NCBI GenBank assembly: GCA_943788755.1
Contig: CALSRM010000003.1
Location: 1,550,001-1,614,000 of the forward strand
Origin: an uncultured Flavobacteriales bacterium
Lineage (GTDB): Bacteria > Bacteroidota > Bacteroidia > Flavobacteriales_D > Parvicellaceae
DNA: 64,000 bases
Direction: 5' to 3'
The notes beneath the pieces are model-generated. The model did no database searches and had not been told where the DNA came from. It worked only from the letters and a program-made list of their open reading frames with translations. This document shows, in pieces, positions 39,549 to 49,375 of the stretch (position 1 is its first letter; each line of letters starts with the position of its first letter). The position numbers and the translations under genes are program-made.

Positions 39549-41444
39549 ATGACCTGTATGATTATCTTTTGAAACAAGGAGTAATTTGTTTTTTATAAAT
39601 TCGGGTATCAATAAACTATTCTCAACTAACAAATATCTTAATTTAGTTTTTTCAATATAATCTGTGAATAAATATTGATTGCCATTTTTATAATCACAGA
39701 TAGGGTGCAATTCATTGTTATATTTATCACACCAATTTATTATGTTTTCACTATTAATTGAACTTATATCAAGTGGAAAATCCATTCTTTTATTCGTTAA
39801 TATAAATTTACCAATGAAACTAGAATTATATGCCCAATAATTTGAAATATGATCAGTTATGTATGCCCATTTTATTAATCCATTATTTTTACAATTATTA
39901 ATTTCTTGAAAAACATCTATTGAAAACTTCTTAGAGTATACTTGTTTTAATTTAGGAAATTGAATTGCATTAAATTCATGAGATTTAGATAGATTAAAAC
40001 AACTACTTAATATTAATAATGATAAAACAAAATAAATATGTTTCTTATTTTTAATTAAAGCAATAATAAAGAATGTAATAACAACAAATAAAGGAAATAA
40101 CAAGTTAGTTAAAACTTGGTAAATGTCATCTAAGCCATTATTTAGAATTATAAATATTGAGGAAGAAAAGTGAGAGGCAATAAGAAACACTAAAGAATAT
40201 TTAACAAAAGGAATTGAAAATATATTACTCGAAAGAAGAGCAATTATTATAGAAAATGGAAGAAAAACATAAATAATGTAAGGTGATATATTATACTCAA
40301 ATATAAGAATTAATATAGATTTGAAGGAATATTCACTATTGAGATGAGCATTAACATTGTTTTCCATCAATAAATTTTTGAATATAATTATAAAAAACAA
40401 AAACAATAATATTATTGAGGTTTGTTGAATAACAATATTTCGAATACCAAGAATTTTAAGCTTTCTGAAATTTGAAAAACAAAAATAAATTAAATAGAAA
40501 ACCATTCCTCCAAAAACACCTGGTATTAATGTGTTGTAGCAAAAAACGCTCAAAACACAAAAACATAAAAAGTAAATATTTTCTTTATCGTACAAGCATA
40601 GAAAAGCACAAATAAACAATGGAATAATAACTATTATTTTAGAAAATCCAGGAATAGAAAATAACAAATAATTATAGTTTGAAGATGCATTTTGATATAT
40701 ATTACTATCGAAATATGGTAAATAAAATGAAATGCCAATAAATATTAAAAAGACAATTAAAATTAATAAAAATTCATTTTTGATTGCAGATATCTTTTTT
40801 AGTATGCCGACTCCGCCAATTATAGAAATACAGAATAAAATTGGATAAGAAACAAATAACAATATTGAGACATCATCTAATGATGAAAACTTTCCGATGA
40901 AACCAGTAAACCAACATTCGGAAAAATGATAAAAACTATTACGATGCACCTCAATGTAATTTGAGAATAATGATAACGGTGTTTCAACTCCAGAATCAAA
41001 TAATTTTCTTGAAAGCATTCCATAGTGATAAAAGTCAAAGTAAACATCTAAATTTTCAGACGAATTAACATTACCTAAAAGAAAATATAGGTAAAAAAAT
41101 GACAAAACTTGAATTATAATTAATTTAAAAAACAAATTTCGGTTGTAAAAAAAAATATTTTTGAAATTTAACTTCTCTCCAAGAGATATTTTTTTTCTGC
41201 AAAAAAAAATCAATATTACAGGGATTAAAATTAAAATTGTAAAAAACTTGGTCAAAATAATTGCACAAATTGAGGAAATTACAAGAAATGCGATCGTCAA
41301 AGAAAGAAAAACAGAGAGAAAAGAGTTATTGAATACATCATTTAACCTTTTGTTAATAACTAACTTTAGAAAGAAGCCTAGAAATATCAACAAATAAAAT
41401 ACGATTGAATAAACAATGAAATTGTTCACTAGATATAAACTCAT
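39525..41444 (-). CDS. Large polytopic membrane protein of unknown family (possible polymerase or GT-C enzyme)
   Basis: 639 residues, no frameshift, the only minus-strand gene between 31 and 57 kb. About a dozen hydrophobic segments run from the N-terminus (VYSIVFYLLIFLGFFLKLVI) to about residue 490. A soluble loop near 130-190 contains NLDVYFDFYHYGMLSRKLFD and SFYHFSECWFTGFIGKF, acidic and aromatic. A C-terminal soluble part of about 150 residues has WAYITDHISNYW and HPICDYKNGNQYLF. The shape, many helices plus a first large outer loop with acidic residues, is like GT-C enzymes or O-unit polymerases, but I see no named signature. Strong AT richness (runs of FFIIIF) suggests later acquisition. 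Context supports a role in glycan assembly. Confidence 0.75.
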   Translation of the reverse strand: MSLYLVNNFIVYSIVFYLLIFLGFFLKLVINKRLNDVFNNSFLSVFLSLTIAFLVISSICAIILTKFFTILILIPVILIFFCRKKISLGEKLNFKNIFFYNRNLFFKLIIIQVLSFFYLYFLLGNVNSSENLDVYFDFYHYGMLSRKLFDSGVETPLSLFSNYIEVHRNSFYHFSECWFTGFIGKFSSLDDVSILLFVSYPILFCISIIGGVGILKKISAIKNEFLLILIVFLIFIGISFYLPYFDSNIYQNASSNYNYLLFSIPGFSKIIVIIPLFICAFLCLYDKENIYFLCFCVLSVFCYNTLIPGVFGGMVFYLIYFCFSNFRKLKILGIRNIVIQQTSIILLFLFFIIIFKNLLMENNVNAHLNSEYSFKSILILIFEYNISPYIIYVFLPFSIIIALLSSNIFSIPFVKYSLVFLIASHFSSSIFIILNNGLDDIYQVLTNLLFPLFVVITFFIIALIKNKKHIYFVLSLLILSSCFNLSKSHEFNAIQFPKLKQVYSKKFSIDVFQEINNCKNNGLIKWAYITDHISNYWAYNSSFIGKFILTNKRMDFPLDISSINSENIINWCDKYNNELHPICDYKNGNQYLFTDYIEKTKLRYLLVENSLLIPEFIKNKLLLVSKDNHTGHLFFRIKQ

Positions 41445-41743
41445 AAAAATATTCTTTTAATTAAATCTTAACAATGTTTTTCAATTGAAGTTGGTTCATT
41501 GCTAATTAGAATGACATCTATTAACAAATATAACATAATAGTTTATCCCCCTCAAAACATAAGTTTGTAACTTTAGCTTTTATTCTTAATTCTTTTTATT
41601 GTAAGCTATTATTTTTCCGGTTAAGCTAAAATATGGTTCTCATTAAAAATGGAATCCTAAGAATATTTATTTCACTTAATTTTTCTTCTAAGATAAACAA
41701 GATTTTTCAATTATAATTGCTTCATTTGTAATTCAAAATAATT
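41445..41743. other. Divergent intergenic region upstream of wzm, 299 bp
   Basis: AT-rich spacer between the minus-strand membrane protein and the plus-strand ABC-export operon. It must hold promoters in both directions. A TAACTTTA element at 41568-41575 is close to the Bacteroidota -7 box, but no clear -33 partner was found. No RNA structure, repeat or small frame was recognised. Confidence 0.4.
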
Positions 41744-42592
41744 TTGTCCTACAAAAACAACATATCGTTCATCGTACCCAAAAGAAAGTTTTTCAAATTA
41801 AACTTGATTGAGCTTTGGTTGTATAAAGATTTATTGTTCCTGTTTGTTAAAAGAGACTTTATATCTGTTTATAAGCAAACTATTTTAGGTCCAATGTGGT
41901 TCTTTATTCAACCGGTGTTTACTACAATTATTTTCACTGTTATATTTGGGAAATTTGCTGGTTTATCAACTGAGGGCACCCCTCAGATTCTGTTTTATCT
42001 TTCAGGAATTACTTGTTGGAATTATTTTGCTGAATGTTTAACCAAAACATCAACAACTTTTGTTGATAATCAAAATATATTTGGAAAAGTTTACTTTCCA
42101 AGACTAATAAGCCCTCTTTCGATAGTATTATCAAATTTACTTAAATTTGGAGTTCAATTTTCTCTTTTTCTTATGGTATATTTTTATTATTTATTTAAAG
42201 AAGATACCGTTTTAAATCCTAATTTATTGATTTTTATGTTTCCATTTTTGATTATTTTAATGGGGCTCCTCGGATTAGGTTTGGGTATGATAATATCTTC
42301 ATTAACTACTAAGTATAGAGATCTTCGTTTCTTGATACAATTTGGCATTCAGCTATGGATGTATGTTACTCCAATTATATATCCCTTGTCATCTCTTAAT
42401 GGTAAACTAAAAACAGTCGCAATTCTTAACCCAATGACCTCAATTATTGAAACATTCAAATATTCTTTTGTTGGAAATGGATCCTTTAGTTGGGCTTATT
42501 TAACATATACATCAGTAATTACCATATTTATTCTTTTTGCAGGAATATTGATTTTTAACAAAACTGAACAAAATTTTATGGATTCAATTTAA
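41744..42592 (+). CDS. wzm: ABC-2 type polysaccharide/polyol-phosphate exporter, permease subunit
   Basis: 282 residues. Start is a TTG, the only start-like codon after the upstream in-frame TAA. The cytoplasmic N-terminus has LWLYKDLLFLFVKRDFISVYKQT and then LGPMWFFIQPVFTTIIFTVIFG, the first helix with the conserved LGxxW entry of Wzm-type permeases. Five further helices follow, with MIISSLTTKYRDLRFLIQFGIQLWMYVTPIIYP and a final VITIFILFAGILIFNKTE. It exports a finished, lipid-linked polysaccharide across the inner membrane. The next gene, its ATPase, begins at the base after its stop. Confidence 0.92.
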   Translation: MSYKNNISFIVPKRKFFKLNLIELWLYKDLLFLFVKRDFISVYKQTILGPMWFFIQPVFTTIIFTVIFGKFAGLSTEGTPQILFYLSGITCWNYFAECLTKTSTTFVDNQNIFGKVYFPRLISPLSIVLSNLLKFGVQFSLFLMVYFYYLFKEDTVLNPNLLIFMFPFLIILMGLLGLGLGMIISSLTTKYRDLRFLIQFGIQLWMYVTPIIYPLSSLNGKLKTVAILNPMTSIIETFKYSFVGNGSFSWAYLTYTSVITIFILFAGILIFNKTEQNFMDSI

Positions 42593-43870
42593 ATGGATAT
42601 TACAAGAATTAATATTGAAAATTTATCCAAACAATATAGAATTGGAGAGATTGGTACAGGAACTTTATCTCACGACATAAATAGATGGTGGTATAAATTA
42701 AGGGGTAAAGATGATCCTTATAAGATGATTGGTTCTAAAAATGATAGAACAGCTAATATAGATACCAATTATGTTTGGGCGTTAAAGAATATCAACTTTA
42801 ATGTCAAAGATGGTGAAGTCATAGGTATAATTGGCAAGAATGGAGCTGGTAAAAGTACATTGCTTAAAATATTATCCAAAGTTACTGGTCCAAGTAACGG
42901 AAAAATTACTGTAAATGGAAGAATTGCTGCTCTTTTAGAGGTAGGGACTGGTATGCATCCTGAACTTACTGGAAAAGAGAACATATATCTCAATGGAGCC
43001 CTTTTGGGGATGACGAAAAAAGAAGTTTCTAGTAAATTTGATGAAATCGTTGATTTTGCTGGTATATCCTTGTATATCGATACGCCTTTTAAAAGGTATT
43101 CTTCCGGAATGAGAGTTAGGCTGGGTTTTGCGGTGGCCGCGTTTTTAGAACCAGAAATTTTAATTGTTGATGAAGTTTTGGCTGTAGGGGATGCCGAGTT
43201 TCAAAAAAAAGCAATAGGAAAAATGAAAGAAGTTTCCGCTGAAAGAGGAAGAACTGTCTTATTTGTCAGCCATAACATGAATTCAATTAATTCCCTATGC
43301 AATCGTTGTATATATTTAAAAGATGGTGAGATTTATGCTATTGGAGAAACAAATTATATTATAAATAAATACTTGAGTGATGATTCTAATGGTAGGTTTA
43401 AAATATCATTTAAAGAAAATCAACCAGGAGATGAAATAGCTATTCTTGAAAATGCAAGATTAATCAATTCTAAAAAGCAAACAATTGAGTATTCCAATAT
43501 AACAGATAAAATAGGTGTAGAATTTACTTATGAAATACTAAAAAATGGATACTTTCCCATTCCAAATATTAGAATGCATACATCAAAAGGAGAATGGGTA
43601 TTTACTTCTGCAGAACAACAGGAGGAAAATAATTGCAAAATAGGAAAATATACAATTGTTTTCTGGATTCCTGAAAATTTTTTAAATGTTGAAAACTATT
43701 TGATTACAATTGGTTTATCAACCATGTCTCCTTTAATTATTCATTTTATTGTTAAAGATGTTTTAGCTATAAATACAATTGAAAATATAAATGATAGAAA
43801 TGAAGGACATAATCAAAAAATTGCTGGAATTATCAGACCTAAATTAAACATCGAAAATAAAAAACATTAA
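42593..43870 (+). CDS. wzt: ABC transporter ATPase with C-terminal carbohydrate-recognition domain
   Basis: 425 residues. The N-terminal nucleotide-binding domain has Walker [16 protein letters not shown], the Wzt/TagH-type [19 protein letters not shown], signature [16 protein letters not shown] and Walker [13 protein letters not shown], then FVSHNMNSI. Residues about 265-410 form a beta-rich domain like that of E. coli O9a Wzt, which in that system binds the modified non-reducing end of the O-chain before export. The presence of this tail implies a chain-end signal on the polymer, for which the kinase-containing protein at 52425-54225 is a candidate source. Confidence 0.93.
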   Translation: MDITRINIENLSKQYRIGEIGTGTLSHDINRWWYKLRGKDDPYKMIGSKNDRTANIDTNYVWALKNINFNVKDGEVIGIIGKNGAGKSTLLKILSKVTGPSNGKITVNGRIAALLEVGTGMHPELTGKENIYLNGALLGMTKKEVSSKFDEIVDFAGISLYIDTPFKRYSSGMRVRLGFAVAAFLEPEILIVDEVLAVGDAEFQKKAIGKMKEVSAERGRTVLFVSHNMNSINSLCNRCIYLKDGEIYAIGETNYIINKYLSDDSNGRFKISFKENQPGDEIAILENARLINSKKQTIEYSNITDKIGVEFTYEILKNGYFPIPNIRMHTSKGEWVFTSAEQQEENNCKIGKYTIVFWIPENFLNVENYLITIGLSTMSPLIIHFIVKDVLAINTIENINDRNEGHNQKIAGIIRPKLNIENKKH

Positions 43871-43871
43871 A

Positions 43872-44650
43872 ATGAAAGTTGTTATTCTGGCGGGTGGTTT
43901 AGGTACAAGGATAAGTGAAGAATCTCACTTAAAGCCAAAACCCATGATAGAAATTGGAGGAAAACCTATCTTGTGGCATATCATGAAAATATATGCTTCA
44001 CAAGGCTTTAATGATTTTGTTATTTGTTTGGGTTATAAGGGACATATGATAAAAGAATACTTTCTAAATTATTATCTATATAATTCTGACCTTTCAATTG
44101 ATGTAAGCAAAAAATAATGTTGAAGTTCATTACACAAATGCAACTGACTTTAAGGTAACACTTATTGATACAGGATTAAATACTCAAACTGCTGGTAGAA
44201 TAAATAAAATAAAAGAATACATTAAGGGAGATGATTTCTTTTTAACTTATGGTGACGGCCTAGCAGATATTGATTTAAAATCTGAATTGGAATTTCACAA
44301 AAACTCATGGGAAAATTGCTACAATGTCCCATTGTTCAGCCAGAAGGTAAATTTGGTGCTTTAGAATTTAACAAAGAAAATCTTGTTAAAGACTTCAAGG
44401 AAAAACCAAAAGGAGATGGGCTCATGGATTAATGGTGGGTTTTTTTATTTTAAATAAAAAAATATTTGAATATCTATCAGAATCATCAGATAATATAATG
44501 TGGGAAGATGATCCTTTAGTAGAATTAACTAAAAATCAACAATTAATGGCTTTTAAACATCATGGATTTTGGCAATGCATGGATGCTATGAGAGATAAAG
44601 TTCAATTGGATCATATGTGGGAGAATAATCCAAAATGGAAAATATGGTAA
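43872..44650 (+). CDS. rfbF: Glucose-1-phosphate cytidylyltransferase (frameshifts)
   Basis: About 259 residues. It makes CDP-glucose from CTP and glucose 1-phosphate. N-terminal signature [20 protein letters not shown], then [34 protein letters not shown] and the acidic [15 protein letters not shown]. Shifts at an A run near 44112, near 44300 and near 44420 break it. The later parts are [23 protein letters not shown]-like [16 protein letters not shown] and [16 protein letters not shown]-like [16 protein letters not shown]. All family parts are present in order. It starts 1 bp after wzt and precedes rfbG, the normal order. Confidence 0.92.
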
Positions 44651-44653
44651 TTT

Positions 44654-45750
44654 ATGGAGGATTTATTTGGATCTATATATAAAAACAAAAAAGTTTTAGT
44701 TACTGGTAATACAGGTTTTAAAGGTTCTTGGCTTGCATTTTGGTTAATAAAACTAGGTGCCTAATGTTAAAGGAATCTCATTAGAGCCAAACACTAATCC
44801 AAATCATTTTAAATTTACTAAACCTTCCAATAGAAACTAATATAATTGATATTAGAGATTATGAAAAACTTAAAACCTGTATAGCATCTATCAATCCGGA
44901 TATCATTTTCCACCTTGCAGCTCAACCTTTAGTAAGGTGTTCTTACAAGGAAACTTTAAAAACTTTTAATACTAATGTTATTGGAACTGCTAATATTTTT
45001 GAAATAGCTAGGCAGCATACAGAAAACCTAAAAGCAATAATTAATATTACCACAGACAAGTGTTATGAGAACAAAGAAACTAACAGGGCTTACCTTGAAA
45101 CCGATCATTTAGGAGGATATGATCCATACAGTGCAAGTAAAGCTTGCTCTGAAATAATTACCAGCAGCTATAGGAATTCCTTCTTTAATAAAAATGACTA
45201 TAACAAGACTCATTCAATTTTATTAGCTTCTGCTCGGGCAGGTAATGTAATTGGCGGTGGCGACTGGTCAAAAGACCGTTTAATTCCCGACCTAGTAAAA
45301 GCCACTAAAAAAGGTAATCATACAATAATAAGAAGCCCTGATGCTATAAGACCATGGCAACATGTTTTGGAACCATTAACGGGGTATTTATTGCTTGGAC
45401 AGGAATTGTTACAAGGCAAAAAGCAATTTGCAGATGCATGGAATTTTGGTCCTAAAGAAAATGAATTTTTATCTGTTCAAGATATTTTAATTTTATCTCA
45501 AAAACACTGGAACGAAATAAAAATTGAGGTTAATAATAATACCCATTTACATGAAGCTAAAATTCTCAAATTAAATAGTGAAAAAGCAAATTTAGTTTTA
45601 AAATGGAATAGTATTTGGTCGATAAACGAAGCCATAGAAAAAACCATTTCCTGGTATAAAGAATACTATATTTCCAATATAATTTCTAGTGATACACAAC
45701 TATATGAATATGTTGGTAAAGCTAAATCTCTAAAATATAGTTGGACATGA
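44654..45750 (+). CDS. rfbG: CDP-glucose 4,6-dehydratase (frameshifts)
   Basis: About 365 residues, extended SDR. It begins MEDLFGSIYKNKKVLVTGNT, followed by GFKGSWLAFWLIKLGA, the NAD motif special to RfbG (GNTGFKGSW). Then HLAAQPLVRCSYKETLKTF, NITTDKCYENKE and DPYSASKACSEII with the catalytic YxxxK, ASARAGNVIGGGDWS and RPWQHVLEPL. Shifts near 44760 and 44820 separate the N-terminus. It produces CDP-4-dehydro-6-deoxyglucose, the branch point for CDP-linked deoxysugars. Its stop overlaps the start of the epimerase-like gene (ATGA). Confidence 0.93.
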
Positions 45751-46292
45751 TATTTAAAGAATCAAAGTTAAAAGGGTTGTTTACAATTGATATGGACTTG
45801 CACAATGATGAAAGAGGTTGGTTTGGAAGGACTTTTTGTGAAAAAGAATTTAATTCAATAGGTATTTCAAAAAAAATGGTCCAAATTAATCATTCTTTCA
45901 ACCTAAAAAAAGGTACACTAAGAGGAATGCATTATCAAAAGCCACCATTTGGAGAAACTAAACTTATTCGCTGTATCTCTGGTGAGGTATATGATGTTGC
46001 TGTTGATTTAAGAAAAAACTCTTCTACTTTTTTAAAGTGGTATGGAGCTGTGCTATCATCCAAGAATAAAAAAATGATATTAATCCCATCTGGGTTTGCG
46101 CATGGTTTTATAACGCTAGATGACAATACAGAACTTTTATACCATCACACTGAATTTTATAATCGAACTGCTGATTCTGGGTTTAATTACCGAGATAATA
46201 TCATCAATATTGATTGGCCAGAACCTATTAATGTTATTTCAGAAAAAGATAGAAAATTACCAAATATTAAAAAATCCTTTCAAGGCATATAG
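45747..46292 (+). CDS. RmlC-like 4-dehydro-6-deoxyhexose epimerase, probably acting on the CDP sugar
   Basis: 181 residues from ATG 45747; a TTG two codons upstream is less likely because the ATG overlaps the rfbG stop. The cupin carries KKGTLRGMHYQKPPFGETKL with the catalytic His, VYDVAVDLRKNSSTFL, PSGFAHGFITLDDNT, and the Tyr-containing LLYHHTEFYNRTADSGFNYRD. The close of the active site (ADSGFNYRD) differs from the YYxxxxEGxxxND of the rhamnose enzyme at 7495-8034. Placed between rfbG and a sugar C-methyltransferase, it probably isomerises C3 and/or C5 of CDP-4-dehydro-6-deoxyglucose. Intact frame. Confidence 0.85.
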   Translation: MIFKESKLKGLFTIDMDLHNDERGWFGRTFCEKEFNSIGISKKMVQINHSFNLKKGTLRGMHYQKPPFGETKLIRCISGEVYDVAVDLRKNSSTFLKWYGAVLSSKNKKMILIPSGFAHGFITLDDNTELLYHHTEFYNRTADSGFNYRDNIINIDWPEPINVISEKDRKLPNIKKSFQGI

Positions 46293-46293
46293 A

Positions 46294-47530
46294 ATGAATT
46301 GTAGACATTGTAATAACGAATTAAGCATAGAATTTACAGACTTGGGTTCTAGTCCGCCTTCAAACTCATATTTAACTAAATATGAGGATAAACATACTGA
46401 AGATAGTTATCCCTTAAAAGTTTTTGTATGTGATAAATGCTTCTTAGTTCAAATTGATGAGCATAAAAATGCTTCAGAAATTTTTGATGAAAATTACGCT
46501 TATTTTTCTTCTTATTCATCCAGTTGGTTACTACACTCGAAAGAATACGTAGATTACATGACTGATAGATTCAATTTCAACAGTCATAGCTTAGTTGTTG
46601 AACTAGCATCAAATGACGGTTATTTGCTGCAATATTTTAAAGAAAAAAACATTTCAGTTCTTGGAATTGAACCAACTCATAGTACTGCTATAGTTGCAAA
46701 AGAAAAAGGAATTGAAACCATAGTAGATTTTTTTAATGAAAAATTAGCTATTGAACTTTCAAGAAATCAAAAAAAAGCAAATCTCATTCTTGGAAATAAT
46801 GTGCTTGCGCATGTTCCTGATATTAATGATTTTGTTAAGGGGATGAAAATTCTTTTAGCAAAGGATGGCATAATAACTATGGAATTCCCTCATTTGTGCC
46901 AATTAATAGACCAGACTCAATTCGATACAATTTATCATGAACATTTCTCTTATTTATCTTTTACTACAGTAAAAACTATTTTTAGCTCAGTTGGTCTAGA
47001 ATTATTTGATGTTCAAGAAATTTCAACTCACGGAGGGGTCTTTAAGGATATTTGCCAAACATAAAGAGGATAATTCAAAATTAATTTCTAATAATATATC
47101 TATTCTACTCGACAAAGAATATATAAAGGAGTTACCAATCTAAATTATTATGAAAACTTTCAACCTAAGGTTAATCAAATTAAAAAAGAATTAATTTATT
47201 TTTTAAAGGAACAAAAACTTAATGGTAAAACTGTTGCTGCATATGGAGCAGCAGCAAAAGGGAATACTTTATTAAATTTTTGTAATATAAAAAATCAAGA
47301 CAAATTAATTGATTTTGTAGTTGATGCTTCACCTTTTAAACAAAACAAATTCTTGCCGGGGTAGTCATATTCCAATCGTCGATGAACAAAAAATCAAAGA
47401 TGCAAAACCGGATTTCATTTTAATTCTTCCCTGGAATATTAAAAATGAAGTTATAGTTCAATTAAGTTATATAAAAGAATGGAATGGTAAATTTGTTATT
47501 TCAATTCCAAAATTAAAAATACTGGATTAA
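46294..47530 (+). CDS. NDP-hexose C-methyltransferase, zinc-binding TylCIII/NovU type (two frameshifts)
   Basis: About 411 residues in three parts. The N-terminal zinc-binding domain is CRHCNNELSIEFTDLGSSPP followed by VFVCDKCFLVQ (two CxxC pairs). The SAM domain has VVELASNDGYLLQYFKEK and VLGIEPTHSTAIVAKE, with NVLAHVPDINDFVKG, then MEFPHLCQLIDQTQFDTIYHEHFSYLS, which contains the YHEH active-site motif. The C-terminal domain begins THGGSLRIF and has KTVAAYGAAAKGNTLLNF. Shifts at the GGGGT run near 47038, near 47125 and near 47355 break it. This family adds a methyl branch to C3 (or C5) of 4-ketosugars. After rfbG and the epimerase the likely product is a CDP-linked C-methyl-6-deoxyhexose. 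Confidence 0.88.
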
Positions 47531-48621
47531 ATGCAGAACAAAATATCCATTACAAAACCTTCAATTTCAGAACTTGAGATAGAATATGTTAATGATGCTA
47601 TTAGAAATGGTTGGGGCCCGAAATGTTATGATTATATTAATAAATTTGAAAAGTCATTTCCAGAATACATAGGGTCTAAATTTGGGTTAGCTACTTCAAG
47701 TTGCACTGGTGCTATTCATTTAGCATTAATGGCAATGGGAATTAAATCTGGAGATGAAGTAATTGTTCCTGATTCAACATGGATTGCCAGCGTAGAACCT
47801 ATTTTATATATTGGTGCTAAACCAGTATTTGTCGATGTGCTAGAAGATACATGGTGTATAGATCCTATTGAAATTGAAAGAGCAATAACTAATAAAACAA
47901 CTGCAATAATCCCTGTTCATTTATATGGTAATGTATGTGAAATGGATGAAATTATGGAAATTGCAACAAAGTATAAACTTAAAGTTTTAGAAGATGCTGC
48001 TGAAGGTTTAGGTTCTGAATATAAAGGAAAAAAATGTGGTTCTATTGGAGATGCTGGAGTATTTTCCTTTCACGGAACAAAAACTATGTCTACTGGTGAA
48101 GGTGGAATTATTTGTACTAATAATAAAGAAATTTATTCTAAGGCTTCTATTTTAAATGATCATGGAAGAGATCCAAAAATTGGAAAAACATTTTGGATGG
48201 AGAATTATGGTTATAAATATAAGATGTCTAATTTACAGGCAGCTATGGGGTGTGCTCAAGTTAAAAGATTAGAAGAATTAGTAGCTCACAAAAGATTAGT
48301 TTTTTCTTGGTACAAAGAAGGTTTTAAAATATTAAAGGGATTCAAATTAATGAAGAACAGGATTATGCAATAAATAGTTATTGGATGCCTACTCTTGTTT
48401 TTGACGACACTATAAACCTGAATAGGGATGAGTTAATTAATTTTTTATCAAGTAGCAATATAGATTCTAGACCATTTTTCTATCCTCTATCCTTATTGCC
48501 AATGTTTAATGATCAGCCAGAAAATACAATTGCTTACAAAATTGGTGTTAAAGGAATTAATCTTCCTAGTCATAATGACTTAAAAAAAATCGGGGGTAGA
48601 ATATATTGTGAAGCAAAATAA
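47531..48621 (+). CDS. DegT/DnrJ/EryC1/StrS sugar aminotransferase, perosamine-synthase-like (one or two frameshifts)
   Basis: About 363 residues, starting at the base after the C-methyltransferase stop. It has ITKPSISELEIEYVNDAIRNGW, TSSCTGAIHLALMAMGIKSGDEV, VLEDAAEGLGSEYKG and the PLP Lys in FSFHGTKTMSTGEGG, the FHGTKT form typical of GDP-perosamine synthase-like enzymes. A shift near 48340 separates the C-terminal part with SYWMPTLVFDD and FYPLSLLPMFN. Another near 48590 may alter the last residues. It would aminate C4 of a 4-keto-6-deoxysugar; this could be the CDP sugar here or a GDP sugar made elsewhere. The acyltransferase after it would then acylate the new amino group. Confidence 0.87.
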
Positions 48622-48723
48622 TTAATTTTCTAAATATCTCAAATTAATTATCTGCTCCAGAATTAAAATAGTAAAATCATTATTTTTACTTCTAGATAAT
48701 CTATAGAAGAAAACAAATTAAAG

Positions 48724-49375
48724 ATGAGTTTGAAAAAAATTATTTTATGGGGTGCAACTGGTCAATCTATTATGATTGAGGAGATTTTATCCAATAAATA
48801 TCAGCTTGCAGCTTTGTTTGATAATAATCCTGAAATTAAATGTCCTTTTACAAATACTCCTATTTATAATGGATGGAAAGGCTTTGACAAATGGAAAGAG
48901 AACATTAATCTGTCTGAATACTATTTTATGGTTGCAATTGGAGGAGGAAATGGTAAAATAAGAGTTGAGATTCATAATAAATTAAGACAAAAAGGTCTCT
49001 TGCCAATTACCGCAATACATAATTCGGCATATGTATCCCCTAATTCCTATTTAGATGATGGTGCTCAAATTCTCCCAAATTGCAACTATTTGTCCAAGGG
49101 TTAAAGCAGGATTATCAGTAATCATTAACACATCAGCATCTGTTGATCACGAATGTATCTTAGGAAATGGAGTACATATTGGACCAGGTGCTAAATTAGC
49201 GGGATGTGTTGAAATTGGAGATTATAGCTTTATAGGAACTAACGCAACAATACTTCCAAATATCAAAATAGGAAAAATGTTACTATTGGGGCTGGAGCAG
49301 TTGTTACAAAAAACATAGAAAATAATGTTGTCGCTCTATGGAAACCCATGTAGGGTAATTAAAAAAATAAAGTAA
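48724..49375 (+). CDS. NeuD/PglD-like sugar N-acyltransferase (two frameshifts)
   Basis: About 217 residues. The N-terminal Rossmann-like part starts KKIILWGATGQSIMIEEIL and has YYFMVAIGGGNGKIRVEI. Left-handed beta-helix repeats follow: VSPNSYLDDGAQIL, then after a shift near 49090 INTSASVDHECILGNGVHIG with the catalytic His, and AGCVEIGDYSFIGTNATILP. A second shift near 49277 leads to VTIGAGAVVTKNIENN and the tail NPCRVIKKIK, ending at TAA 49373-49375. This is the PglD/NeuD/PerB family, which acetylates 4-amino sugars, a natural partner of the aminotransferase before it. Its stop overlaps the next ATG (TAATG). A 102-bp gap separates it from the aminotransferase. Confidence 0.83.
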
